This document shows, piece after piece, positions 15,401 through 23,482 of a DNA stretch of 64,000 nt. The stretch covers positions 3,852,055-3,916,054 of the forward strand of contig NZ_JQMQ01000005.1 in the NCBI RefSeq assembly GCF_000744815.1. Direction: 5' to 3'. The stretch is from Phaeacidiphilus oryzae TH49 (lineage in GTDB: Bacteria; Actinomycetota; Actinomycetes; Streptomycetales; Streptomycetaceae). The position numbers and the translations under genes are program-made. How positions within the stretch are numbered: position 1 is the first letter of the stretch; each line of letters starts with the position of its first letter. The notes under the pieces were generated by a model. It was not told the origin of the DNA. It was given only the letters and a program-made list of their open reading frames with translations, and made no database searches.

Positions 15401-16564
15401 TCAGGTGGCCGCCGCGTCCGGAGCCGGCTCGGCCGGGAGGGCGATCTCGAAGCAGCAGCCGCCCTCCGTGTTGCGCACCGACGCCCGCCCGGCGTGCGCC
15501 TCGACGATCCCGCGCACGATGGCGAGGCCGAGCCCCGCGCCCGAGCCGGCGAGCTCGCCCGCGGCGCCGCCGGACTCCCTCGGCGTCCGGGCCGTGCTGC
15601 CGCGCCAGCCGGCGTCGAAGACCTTGGACAGGTCCTGCTCGGCGATGCCGCCGCAGCCGTCGGTGACGGAGAGCACCACGTCCTGGTCGCGGCGCCGGGC
15701 CGCGACCGCGACCCTCCCCTCGGAGGGCGTCGCCCGGATCGCGTTGAAGAGGAGGTTGGCCAGCACCCGGGTGATCTCCCGCGGGTCCACCCGCACCGGC
15801 ACCGGCTCGATCCGGTCCCCCACCAGCCGCACCCCGCGCTCCCTGGCCAGCGGGTACGCCCCCGCGATCGCGTCGCCGACCAGGTCGTACACCGAGACCC
15901 GGGAGAGCGAGAGGCTCAGCGCGCCGGCCTGGATCCGGGAGAGCTCGAAGAGGTCGTCGACCATCCCGGTCAGCCGCTCCACCTCTGTCCTGATCCGGGC
16001 GTGGTAGCGGGCCGGGTCCTCGGCGACGCCGTCCTCCAGGGACTCGGCCATGGCCCGCAGCCCCGCCAGCGGGGTGCGGAGATCGTGGGAGATCCAGGCG
16101 ATCAGCTCGCGGCGCGAGGACTCCAGCGCCCGCTCGCGCTCCCTGGACTCCGCGAGCCGTGCGCTGGTGGTCGCCAACTCGGCGCTCAGTTCCGCGAGTT
16201 CGGCGCCGAGCGGCTGCTCGGGGGCGACGAATCCGGCGTCGCTGCCGACCGTGCGCGCGGCCCGGGCCAGCGCCCGGCTGCCGCGCACCACCTGGCGGCC
16301 GAGCAGCGCGGCCACCGCGAGCGAGACCACCGCGGCCATGCAGACCACGGTGAGGACCACGCCGAAGTCGTGGTCGGAGAGGAACATCGCGCGGGCCACG
16401 GCCACCGTCCCGGCGGTCATCGCCAGCACGGTCACCACGGCCACGGTGAACAGCGAGAGGGCCACCGAGCGGCGGCGCAGCAGCCGCACCGCCGGCCAGC
16501 CGAGGAGGCCGGCCGCTCCGGCGCCGAGGGCCGCGTAGGCGGCGATGAGCAGGATGTCCTTCAC
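15401..16564 (-). CDS. Two-component sensor histidine kinase
   Basis: About 387 residues: two N-terminal membrane segments around a short loop, a HAMP-like region, then the dimerisation/phosphoacceptor helix ELIAWISHDLRTP (His near residue 160) and the ATP-binding domain with N-box LANLLFNAIRA, G1 DGCGGI and G2 GAGLGLAIV. The GTG at 16564 overlaps the response-regulator stop by 4 bases (GTGA), so translation is coupled. The small sensor region suggests it reads a membrane signal. It sits inside the envelope-glycan locus and probably controls it (inference). Confidence 0.9.
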   Translation of the reverse strand: MKDILLIAAYAALGAGAAGLLGWPAVRLLRRRSVALSLFTVAVVTVLAMTAGTVAVARAMFLSDHDFGVVLTVVCMAAVVSLAVAALLGRQVVRGSRALARAARTVGSDAGFVAPEQPLGAELAELSAELATTSARLAESRERERALESSRRELIAWISHDLRTPLAGLRAMAESLEDGVAEDPARYHARIRTEVERLTGMVDDLFELSRIQAGALSLSLSRVSVYDLVGDAIAGAYPLARERGVRLVGDRIEPVPVRVDPREITRVLANLLFNAIRATPSEGRVAVAARRRDQDVVLSVTDGCGGIAEQDLSKVFDAGWRGSTARTPRESGGAAGELAGSGAGLGLAIVRGIVEAHAGRASVRNTEGGCCFEIALPAEPAPDAAAT

Positions 16565-17373
16565 AGCGCTGGCTCCCCGGGCGCGGTGGGGGGTACGGCG
16601 GGGCCCGGTTCGGGGCCCGCCGGGTCGAAGCGGTAGCCGACGCCCCAGACGGTCGTGATCAGCAGCGGCTGGGCGGGGTCGTCCTCGACCTTCTCCCGCA
16701 GCCGACGCACATGGACGGTCACCGTGGACATGTCGCCGAAGTCCCAGCCCCACACCCGGCGCATCAGCTCCTCCCGGGAGAAGGCCACCCCGGGGTGCTC
16801 CAGGAAGAACGCCAGCAGCTCGAACTCCCGGCTGGTGAGCGAGAGTTCGCGGTCGGACCGGAAGACCCGGCGGGCCTCCCGGTGCAGCGCGAGGTCGCCG
16901 GAGCGGAGCGGGCCGGCCTCCGGGCCCGGCCGCGACCCGGCCGGTCCCCCGCCCCCGCCGACCGCGCCGGTCCCGTCCCTACCGTCTCCGCCGCCCCCGC
17001 CGTGCCCGCTCCCGCGCTCCTCCCGGCGGAGCACCGACTGCACCCGCAGCACGAGTTCGCGCGGGCTGAACGGCTTGGTGACGTAGTCGTCCGCGCCCAT
17101 CTCCAGGCCCAGGATGCGGTCCGACTCCTGGCCCTTGGCGGTCAGCATCACCACCGGCACGGGCGGCAGCCGGCGGAACACCTCCAGCCCGTCCAGTCCG
17201 GGCAGCATGAGGTCGAGCACCACCAGGTCCGGGCGCTCGGCGCCGGCCCGCTCCAGCGCGCCGGGCCCGTCCGCGGCGCGGTCGACCCGGAACCCGGCGC
17301 GTACCAGGTAGCCGGCCACCACCTCGGCGACGGTGGGGTCGTCGTCCACGACCAGGATCAGAGGAGAGGTCAC
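16561..17373 (-). CDS. OmpR/PhoB-family response regulator
   Basis: About 270 residues. The receiver domain starts LILVVDDDPTVAEVV, with phosphoacceptor Asp54 in LVVLDLMLPG and the conserved Lys in TKPF. A Gly/Pro-rich linker of about 40 residues is followed by a winged-helix domain ending REELMRRVWGWDFGDMSTVT and VWGVGYRF. The linker is longer than usual for the family. The GTG at 17373 is chosen because the receiver domain starts immediately after it. A motif 52 bases upstream matches sites before the epimerase and mannosyltransferase genes, suggesting autoregulation. Confidence 0.9.
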   Translation of the reverse strand: MTSPLILVVDDDPTVAEVVAGYLVRAGFRVDRAADGPGALERAGAERPDLVVLDLMLPGLDGLEVFRRLPPVPVVMLTAKGQESDRILGLEMGADDYVTKPFSPRELVLRVQSVLRREERGSGHGGGGGDGRDGTGAVGGGGGPAGSRPGPEAGPLRSGDLALHREARRVFRSDRELSLTSREFELLAFFLEHPGVAFSREELMRRVWGWDFGDMSTVTVHVRRLREKVEDDPAQPLLITTVWGVGYRFDPAGPEPGPAVPPTAPGEPAL

Positions 17374-17424
17374 GGATCGAGGATAGGAAGCGCACGGCCC
17401 CGGGGATTCACCCGAGCGGTGATC

Positions 17425-17442
17425 CGTACGACTTCCGTAAGG
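17425..17442 (-). promoter_or_regulatory. Putative response-regulator site in the regulator/glycosyltransferase intergenic region
   Basis: On the minus strand this reads CCTTACGGAAGTCGTACG, identical over 18 bases to the site at 21227-21244, and continues as TTACGG-GTACGG repeats 11 bases apart. It lies 52 bases before the response-regulator start and also between that gene and the divergent glycosyltransferase. Confidence 0.6.
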
Positions 17443-17479
17443 TGCTTCTGCGGCATTTATCCCCCCTCTGCGCCCTAGC

Positions 17480-18931
17480 GTGACCGGTGTGACGGTCGAC
17501 GTGGTCTTCCCCTGTCTGAACGAGTCGCTCGCGCTGCCCCGGGTGCTGTCCCGGGTCCCGGCCGGCTGGCGGCCCATCGTGGTGGACAACGGCTCCACCG
17601 ACGGCTCGGCGGCGCTCGCCCGCGAGCTCGGTGCGACCGTGGTCCACCAGCCCCTCCGCGGCTTCGGCGCGGCCTGCCACGCCGGGCTGCTGGCGGCCGA
17701 GGCCGAGGTGGTCTGCTTCTGCGACTGCGACGCCTCGCTCGACCCGGCTCAGCTGCCCCGGGTGGCGGAGCCGGTGCTGGCCGGCTCCGCCGACCTGGTG
17801 CTGGGCCGGCGTCGGCCGACCGGCCCGCGCTCCTGGCCGCCGCACGCCCGGCTGGCCAACGCCGAGCTGGCCCGCCGGCTGCGCCGCAGGACGGGGCTGC
17901 CGCTGCACGACCTGGGCCCGATGCGGGCCGCCCGCCGGGAATCGCTGCTCGGACTCGGCCTGGCCGACCGCCGCTCCGGCTACCCGCTGGAGATGGTGCT
18001 GGCCGCCCGGGCGGCCGGTCTGCGGATCGCCGAGACCGACGTCGACTACCTGCCGCGCGCGGGGCGCTCGAAGGTCACCGGCACCGTGCGCGGCACCCGG
18101 CAGGCGATCCGCGACATGCGGGCGGTGCTGGCGGCGCGCTGGCCGACGCTGCTGGTCATCGCCAAGGAGCCGGTGCCGGGGCGGGTGAAGACCCGGCTCT
18201 CCGGGCCCGGCGCGCCGTGCTCGCCGGCGGACGCGGCCCGGCTGGCGGAGGCCGCGCTGTCGGACACCCTCCGCGCGCTCTCCGCGGTGCCGGCCGGGCG
18301 CCGGGTGCTGGTGCTGGAGGGCGAGCCAGGGCGGTGGGTACCGCCGGGGTGGGAGGTGCTGCCGCAGTGCGGGGGCGGTCTCGACCGGCGCCTCGCCCAT
18401 GCCTTCGGGCTGGCCGACCCGGAGGCCCCGGCCTTCCTGGTCGGCATGGACACCCCGCAGATCGGGGCCCGGCTGGTGGCGGAGCCGCTGGCACCGGGCG
18501 CACGCCGGGGCGTCGACGCCTGGTACGGCCCGGCGGCGGACGGCGGATTCTGGGCGCTGGGCCTGGCCCGGCCCTCGGCGGCGCTGGCCGAACGGCTGCT
18601 GCTCGGGGTGCCGATGTCCACGGCGGAGACCGGGGCCGCGCTGCTGGACCGGCTGGACGGGGCGGGGCTGACGGTACGTCACCTCGCGACCCTGACCGAC
18701 GTGGACACCGCGGAGGACGCCGAGGAGGTCGCGGCCGCCGCGCCGGAGACCGGCTTCGCCGCCCGCTGGAGCGAGCTCCTGGCCGCACGAGCCGGAGCAG
18801 GAGCAGGACTGAGAGCAGGAGCGGGAGCAGGAGCAGGAGCCGGCTCTGGCGTCGGCGTCGGCGCCGCCGCAAGAGCCACCGCCGAATCCCGCGCCGAAGC
18901 CGCCGACCCCGGCGCGATCGGCCCGGCGTGA
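17480..18931 (+). CDS. Fused family-2 glycosyltransferase and DUF2064 (TIGR04282) glycosyltransferase
   Basis: A 483-residue two-domain protein. The first 215 residues are a GT-A fold GT2 enzyme: VDVVFPCLNESLALPRVL, VVDNGSTDGS, and the metal-binding CDCDASL. From about residue 218 a second domain begins LLVIAKEPVPGRVKTRLSGP, the signature of the DUF2064/TIGR04282 family, with a metal site in VGMDTPQI. The last 50 residues are an Ala/Gly/Arg repeat of no evident function. The GTG at 17480 is used; 17489 is possible. Both domains act on nucleotide or lipid-linked sugars, probably at the inner membrane face. The next gene overlaps by 4 bases. Confidence 0.85.
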   Translation: MTGVTVDVVFPCLNESLALPRVLSRVPAGWRPIVVDNGSTDGSAALARELGATVVHQPLRGFGAACHAGLLAAEAEVVCFCDCDASLDPAQLPRVAEPVLAGSADLVLGRRRPTGPRSWPPHARLANAELARRLRRRTGLPLHDLGPMRAARRESLLGLGLADRRSGYPLEMVLAARAAGLRIAETDVDYLPRAGRSKVTGTVRGTRQAIRDMRAVLAARWPTLLVIAKEPVPGRVKTRLSGPGAPCSPADAARLAEAALSDTLRALSAVPAGRRVLVLEGEPGRWVPPGWEVLPQCGGGLDRRLAHAFGLADPEAPAFLVGMDTPQIGARLVAEPLAPGARRGVDAWYGPAADGGFWALGLARPSAALAERLLLGVPMSTAETGAALLDRLDGAGLTVRHLATLTDVDTAEDAEEVAAAAPETGFAARWSELLAARAGAGAGLRAGAGAGAGAGSGVGVGAAARATAESRAEAADPGAIGPA

Positions 18932-19584
18932 GCGTCCATGAGCCGGAGACCTGGGACGGCGACCCCTATACCGAGGCCCTCCTCCGCGGCCGCGGACCGC
19001 TCTGGCTGCGGCACGCCGACGGCCGGCGCCGCCCGCTGGACGTGGACCGCTGGTGCGCCCCGCCGGACAGCGCCGACCACACCCTTCTGCACCGGGCCCT
19101 GCGCGCCGCCGGCCCGGTCCTCGACATCGGCTGCGGACCGGGCAGGCTGACCGCCGCACTGGTGGAGCGCGGGGTCCCGGCGCTCGGTGTCGACCTCACC
19201 CGGGCCGCGGTGGCGCGCACCCGCGGCCTGGGCGCCGCCGCGCTGCACCGCTCGGTCTTCGACCCGCTGCCGGGGGAGGGGCGCTGGGCCGCCGCGCTGC
19301 TCGCCGACGGGAATCTGGGGATCGGCGGCGACCCCGCCGCCCTCCTCGCCCGTTGCGCCCAACTGTTGGCCCCCGGAGGAGAGTTGCTGGTCGAGGTGGA
19401 GGCCGGGCAGCTGGACGAGTGCGTCACCGTCCGGATCGAGGACGGCCTCGGCCGGCTCGGCCCGCCGTTCCGCTGGGCCCGCCTGGGCGCCGACGCCACG
19501 GCACGCCGAGCCACCGGCGCCGGGCTGCGCGCCGAGGGCGGCTGGACGGCCGGCGGGCGCTGCTTCCTCGCGCTGCGGCGGTGA
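18928..19584 (+). CDS. Class I SAM-dependent methyltransferase
   Basis: About 218 residues with the Rossmann methyltransferase motif I VLDIGCGPGRLTAALVERG, an acidic loop LGVDLTRAAV, and motif LLAPGGELLVEVE. It starts at GTG 18928, overlapping the glycosyltransferase stop (GTGA), so the two are translationally coupled and probably act on the same glycan or lipid. Its 3' end overlaps the convergent membrane-protein frame by about 160 bases, which is long and suggests the other gene's annotated end may be too far. Confidence 0.85.
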   Translation: MSVHEPETWDGDPYTEALLRGRGPLWLRHADGRRRPLDVDRWCAPPDSADHTLLHRALRAAGPVLDIGCGPGRLTAALVERGVPALGVDLTRAAVARTRGLGAAALHRSVFDPLPGEGRWAAALLADGNLGIGGDPAALLARCAQLLAPGGELLVEVEAGQLDECVTVRIEDGLGRLGPPFRWARLGADATARRATGAGLRAEGGWTAGGRCFLALRR

Positions 19585-20041
19585 GCCGCCCGCGCCGGCG
19601 CCGCTTCAGCCCGGCGGCGAGCCCGGTCGCCAGCGCGGCCGCCACGACGGTCGCCAGCGCGATCGCGCCCAGCACGGCCGCGAGATTCGCCCGGTAGGGC
19701 AGGGGCAGCAGTGAGGAGTTGCCGTGCCGGTCGTCCTCGCGGAGCGCGGCCGGCAGGGCGACGGCGGTGACGGCGGTGGCGACCAGCAGTCCGGTCCTGA
19801 CCGGCGCCCGTACCGGCTCCGGCAGGTACCTCGCCACCGCCGCGCCGGCCAGGAGGACCAGCGGCATCCACACCCCGTCGTGGAGGACGATCACCGCGGC
19901 CGCGGTGAGCAGCACTCCGGGCTGACGCCCGCTCAGATACGGGTCGTGGAAGAGGATCCCCCACGCCCCGAAACCGATCATCGCCACCCCGGCGGCGGCC
20001 GTGACCTGCCGCAGCCGGCGCCGCGTCCGCTGCCCGCTCAT
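19424..20041 (-). CDS. Small multi-pass membrane protein of unknown function
   Basis: A 205-residue protein with about four hydrophobic segments: AAAGVAMIGFGAWGILFHD, LLTAAAVIVLHDGVWMPLVL, GLLVATAVTAVALPAAL, and VLGAIALATVVAAALATGLA. It ends in a very Arg-rich tail. The ATG at 20041 overlaps the stop of the molybdopterin oxidoreductase (ATGA), so the two are an operon. The tail beyond about residue 150 overlaps the methyltransferase gene on the other strand and may not be a natural end. The LHDGVW/FHDPY pattern is recognisable in actinobacterial proteins next to this oxidoreductase, but no function is known to me. Confidence 0.65.
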   Translation of the reverse strand: MSGQRTRRRLRQVTAAAGVAMIGFGAWGILFHDPYLSGRQPGVLLTAAAVIVLHDGVWMPLVLLAGAAVARYLPEPVRAPVRTGLLVATAVTAVALPAALREDDRHGNSSLLPLPYRANLAAVLGAIALATVVAAALATGLAAGLKRRRRGRLTAAARGSSARRPSSRPRRAARRRWLGVPWRRRPGGPSGTAGRAGRGRPRSGR

Positions 20042-21189
20042 GTCAGCACCTCGATCCGCTGCACCCACTTGGTCTGCAGGACGCCCGGCCGGCCGGGCGC
20101 GATGATCCGCGCCGGATATCCGTGGTCCGGGTCCAGCGCCTCGCCGTTCACCCGCAGCGCCAGCAGCGTCAGGGGGTCCCGGGCGTATGTGGCGGGCATC
20201 TCCATCACGGCGTACGGGCCGCCGCGCTCCAGTGAGACCACCCGCACCCGGGCGCCCGGCGGGGCGCCCGCGCGGTCCAGCAGGTCCCGCAGCCGCACCC
20301 CGGTCCAGCGGGCGGAGGCGCTCCAGCCCTCCACGCAGGCGATCGGCAGCACCGCCGTGTGCTGCGGCAGCGCGCCCAGCTCCGGCAGCGACAGCGCGTA
20401 CGGCCGCGGGCCCGCCACCGAGAGCCGCCAGCCCGGGCCCGCCGCCGCCGTGCCGGCCTGCGCGGCCGTCCGGTTGACCGGCAGCCCCTGCGGGCCGAGG
20501 TCCGGGCGGCGGGCGCCGAAGAGGTCCGCCCGGCGCAGCCAGGGCACGGTCTGACCAGCCGTCAGCAGCGTGACGGCGGCGGCGGACAGCGCCGCTCCGC
20601 CGAGGAAGGCCCGGCGGCCGGTGACAGCGGGTCCGGTTCCCCGCCGCCAGTGCCCGGCGATCAGCGGCGCCTTGGCGGCGACGTGCAGCAGCAGCCCGCC
20701 GACCGCGATCCAGGCCAGCCAGAAGTGGGTCTGCCGGAAGGGGAACGGCCAGGGGTACCACTGCACGGTGTCGAGCAGCCCGGAGACCAGCTCCAGCAGT
20801 GCCGAGCCGACCAGCACGGCGATGCCGAGCCGCTCCAGGGCGTGCAGCACCCCGCGGACCGCCGGCCGGGCGAAGAGCCGCGGATACACCGTCCACAGCT
20901 TGGCGCCGAGCAGCGGGATCGCCGCGATCCCACTGATCACGTGCAGTCCCTGGGTGACCCGATAGGCGTCCACCGGGCGGCTGGGCAGGTGGTCGCGCAG
21001 CCAGCCGGGCGGGTTCTGCAGGCCGTGGCTGATCAGCCCGGTGGCGAAGCAGACCAGGAAGGCCGCGCCGAGCCAGCGGCCGAGCACCACGGCGGTGCGC
21101 GGTTCGTGGAGCGCGGAGTCCAGTGGGAGGCGGGGCGGGGACGGAAGCCGCCGTCGGAGGCGGGAGAAGGTTCCGGACACGTCCCCCAT
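20038..21189 (-). CDS. Membrane-bound molybdopterin-dependent oxidoreductase (sulfite-oxidase fold)
   Basis: About 383 residues. The N-terminal half has four or five membrane segments with His residues (GLHVISGIAAIPLLGAKLW, QTHFWLAWIAVGGLLLHVAA) that resemble a cytochrome-b-type anchor. A twin-Arg-like GRRAFLGG precedes another hydrophobic segment. The C-terminal 180 residues are a sulfite-oxidase-type molybdopterin domain, with the likely molybdenum-ligand Cys in LPIACVEGWSASARWTG and the closing TKWVQRIEV. Its substrate is unknown; relatives include MsrP-type reductases. The ATG at 21189 follows a GTG. It is divergent from the mannosyltransferase gene. Confidence 0.85.
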   Translation of the reverse strand: MGDVSGTFSRLRRRLPSPPRLPLDSALHEPRTAVVLGRWLGAAFLVCFATGLISHGLQNPPGWLRDHLPSRPVDAYRVTQGLHVISGIAAIPLLGAKLWTVYPRLFARPAVRGVLHALERLGIAVLVGSALLELVSGLLDTVQWYPWPFPFRQTHFWLAWIAVGGLLLHVAAKAPLIAGHWRRGTGPAVTGRRAFLGGAALSAAAVTLLTAGQTVPWLRRADLFGARRPDLGPQGLPVNRTAAQAGTAAAGPGWRLSVAGPRPYALSLPELGALPQHTAVLPIACVEGWSASARWTGVRLRDLLDRAGAPPGARVRVVSLERGGPYAVMEMPATYARDPLTLLALRVNGEALDPDHGYPARIIAPGRPGVLQTKWVQRIEVLT

Positions 21190-21226
21190 CACACCGCGCG
21201 GCGGGCCCCGCCGGGCGCAGCCCGCG

Positions 21227-21244
21227 CCTTACGGAAGTCGTACG
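21227..21244 (+). promoter_or_regulatory. Putative response-regulator site upstream of the mannosyltransferase
   Basis: CCTTACGGAAGTCGTACG, identical over 18 bases to the minus-strand site at 17425-17442. It ends 52 bases before the mannosyltransferase GTG and lies 38 bases from the divergent oxidoreductase start, so it could control both. Confidence 0.6.
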
Positions 21245-21295
21245 TCCGCGCCCGCCCTCCCCCGAGGAGCCCCTCCGCGATGCCACGGTGGTGGG

Positions 21296-23482
21296 GTGCT
21301 CGCACCCTCCCGACGCCCCGTCCTCCTCTGCCTCCTGGCGCTCTGCGCGCTCGCCGCCGCTCTGGTGGCCACCTTCTCCGCCGGAACCCTGGGGCACCGC
21401 GGACCGCTGCTGCTCTGGTACCCGCTGGACGGGCTGCTCTTCGTGCTCGCGCTGGCCGCCCTGCGGCTCCGCCCCCTGTCCGATCGGACCGCCGCCCGGC
21501 TGGTGGCGGGCGGAGGGCTGCTGCTGGGCGCCACCGGCCTCGTGGCGCCGCCGCGGACCAGTGACGACGCCTACCGCTATCTGTGGGACGGATCGGTCCA
21601 GGCGGCCGGGGTCTCCCCGTACGCCTATCCGCCGACCGCGCCGCCGCTGGCGTGGCTGCGGGAGGCCGGGCTCTTCCCGCCGCTGGGGCGGTCCGGCTGC
21701 CAGGGCTGGGACCTCCACTTCGCCGCCGGGCTGTGCACCCACATCAACCGGCCGGAGGTGCACACCATCTACCCGCCGGTCGCCGAGCTGTACTTCCTCG
21801 CGATCCACCCGCTCGGCCTGCTGCTCGGCATCCGCGCCGCGCAGCTCGGCGGGCTGCTGCTGACCGCGGCGACCACCGCCGTACTGCTGCTGGTCCTGCG
21901 CCGGCGCGGGCTGCCGGCCCGCCGGGCCGCGCTGTGGGCCTGGTTCCCCGGCACGGTGATGTGGGGCGTCAACGACGCCCATGTGGACGTCCTCGGGGTG
22001 CTCCTCACGGTCGGCGGGCTGGGCGCGCTGGCCGTCCCGGCGGCCGCCGCCCGCCGCCGCGTCCTCGGCGGGGCCCTCCTCGGTCTTGCCACCGCGACCA
22101 AACTGCTGCCCGCCCTGGTCCTCCCGGCCGCGGTCGGCCGGCCCCGCCGACCGACCGCGCCGCTGGCCGCGCTGGCCGCCTTCCTCCTGGTCTACCTCCC
22201 CTATCTGGCCGCCTCCGGCGCCGGGGTGCTCGGCTATCTGCCCGGCTACCTCCACGAGGAGGGGTACGACCAGGCCGAGCCCACCCGCTTCGGCCTGCTG
22301 CGGCTCCTCCTCCCCGCCCCGCTCGCCCCCTGGGCCGGGGCGGCGGTGCTCCTCGCCGCGGCCGTACGGGTGGTCCTCCGGCCCCGGCCGGAGGAACCGT
22401 GGCGGGGCGCGCTGCTCGTCTACGGCACGGCGCTGTTCGTCGCCTCCCCCGGCTACCCCTGGTACGCGCTGCCGGTGGTGGCCCTCGCCGCGCTCGCCGG
22501 CCGCTGGGAGTGGCTGGGGGCGGCCGCCGCGGGGGCGGCGCTCTACCTGGTCGCCTCCGGGGTCCAGCGGCCGGCCTACGCCGCCGCGCTCGGCCTGCTG
22601 CTGGCCGTGGGCGCGGCCCGCCGCCTCCGGGGCCGCGGGGCCGGCGCGGCATCGCCCGGGGGAGAGCCGTGCGCGGCGTGTCCGGTGGGTTCGGGCGCCG
22701 AAACACAGCAGTCTGTCCACGTACGCACGGTTTCGGCATCCGGCGCCCTCGGGGGCGATCCGGTGGCAGGGAGGCGGCAGGCGATGACTGACTCGGCGAA
22801 GGAGTACCGCATCACGGTCACGGAGAACGGCCCGTACCACGTGACCGGCGGGGTGCCGCTGGCCCGGCAGCAGATCGTCGCCAACGACCAGGGGGAGTCG
22901 GTCTCCTGGCGGGAGGGCAGGCGCTACCCGGAGGCCGTCGAGCAGGAGGAGTACCACCTCTGCCGCTGCGGCCACTCCGCGGTCAAGCCGTTCTGCGACG
23001 GCACCCACCAGCGGATCGGCTTCGACGGCGCCGAGGCGTCCTCCGCCAAGCTCCCGTACGCCGAGCAGGCCGGCGAGGAGGACGGTCCCGAGGTCCGCGT
23101 CACGGACGCCCAGCGGCTCTGCGCCTTCGCCCGGTTCTGCGACGTCGACGGCTCGGTCTGGCAGCAGGTCCACGAGCCCGGCAAGGGCACCGCTGTGGTC
23201 CGGGAGGCCGCGAACTGCCCCTCCGGCCGGCTCGTCGTCTGGGACAAGGAGCGCCAGGTGCCGTACGAGCCCCAGCTGGTGGCCGGCATCGGCGTGGTGG
23301 AGGACCCGATGCAGGGGGTCGGCGGCCCGTACTGGGTGCGCGGCGGCATTCCGGTGACGGCGGCGGACGGCACCGAGTACGAGGTCCGCAACCGGGTCGC
23401 GCTCTGCCGTTGCGGAGCCTCCCGCAACAAGCCCTTCTGCGACGGCTCGCACGCCTCCATCGGCTTCAAGGACATCGGCTGA
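21296..23482 (+). CDS. GT87/MptB-like mannosyltransferase in frame with a C-terminal CDGSH iron-sulfur protein
   Basis: From GTG 21296 one uninterrupted frame of about 728 residues runs through two normally separate proteins. Residues 1 to about 445 are a polytopic GT-C enzyme: about 10 membrane segments, the luminal acidic motif SDDAYRYLWDG, and YPPVAELYF, as in polyprenol-phosphate-mannose-dependent transferases. After a linker of about 50 residues lacking any stop, the CDGSH protein follows (from 22784). The linker is low-complexity and carries a fragment of a repeat also seen in dacB. Either this is a genuine fusion, or the stop was lost and the second protein is still made from its own start. 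Sequence before 21296 reads as non-coding. Confidence 0.6.
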   Translation: MLAPSRRPVLLCLLALCALAAALVATFSAGTLGHRGPLLLWYPLDGLLFVLALAALRLRPLSDRTAARLVAGGGLLLGATGLVAPPRTSDDAYRYLWDGSVQAAGVSPYAYPPTAPPLAWLREAGLFPPLGRSGCQGWDLHFAAGLCTHINRPEVHTIYPPVAELYFLAIHPLGLLLGIRAAQLGGLLLTAATTAVLLLVLRRRGLPARRAALWAWFPGTVMWGVNDAHVDVLGVLLTVGGLGALAVPAAAARRRVLGGALLGLATATKLLPALVLPAAVGRPRRPTAPLAALAAFLLVYLPYLAASGAGVLGYLPGYLHEEGYDQAEPTRFGLLRLLLPAPLAPWAGAAVLLAAAVRVVLRPRPEEPWRGALLVYGTALFVASPGYPWYALPVVALAALAGRWEWLGAAAAGAALYLVASGVQRPAYAAALGLLLAVGAARRLRGRGAGAASPGGEPCAACPVGSGAETQQSVHVRTVSASGALGGDPVAGRRQAMTDSAKEYRITVTENGPYHVTGGVPLARQQIVANDQGESVSWREGRRYPEAVEQEEYHLCRCGHSAVKPFCDGTHQRIGFDGAEASSAKLPYAEQAGEEDGPEVRVTDAQRLCAFARFCDVDGSVWQQVHEPGKGTAVVREAANCPSGRLVVWDKERQVPYEPQLVAGIGVVEDPMQGVGGPYWVRGGIPVTAADGTEYEVRNRVALCRCGASRNKPFCDGSHASIGFKDIG
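22784..23482 (+). CDS. Dual-CDGSH iron-sulfur protein (internal start within the fusion frame)
   Basis: About 232 residues if started at ATG 22784, which has GGGAGG upstream and is where this family normally begins (MTDSAKEYRITVTENGPYHV). Two CDGSH-type [2Fe-2S] motifs are visible: CRCGHSAVKPFCDGTH and CRCGASRNKPFCDGSH. Between them a region with IGVVEDPMQGVGGPYWVRGG resembles the divergent ferredoxin-like insert of this family. It is soluble and cytoplasmic, probably an electron-transfer or Fe-S-sensing protein. It has no stop codon separating it from the upstream mannosyltransferase. Confidence 0.75.
   Translation: MTDSAKEYRITVTENGPYHVTGGVPLARQQIVANDQGESVSWREGRRYPEAVEQEEYHLCRCGHSAVKPFCDGTHQRIGFDGAEASSAKLPYAEQAGEEDGPEVRVTDAQRLCAFARFCDVDGSVWQQVHEPGKGTAVVREAANCPSGRLVVWDKERQVPYEPQLVAGIGVVEDPMQGVGGPYWVRGGIPVTAADGTEYEVRNRVALCRCGASRNKPFCDGSHASIGFKDIG

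Noticed and set aside
19424-23452. A 1342-codon open frame on the minus strand
   Set aside because: Only its last 205 codons make a plausible protein; the rest is antisense to the GT-C/CDGSH genes and out of frame with the molybdopterin oxidoreductase. Long antisense frames are common at this GC content.
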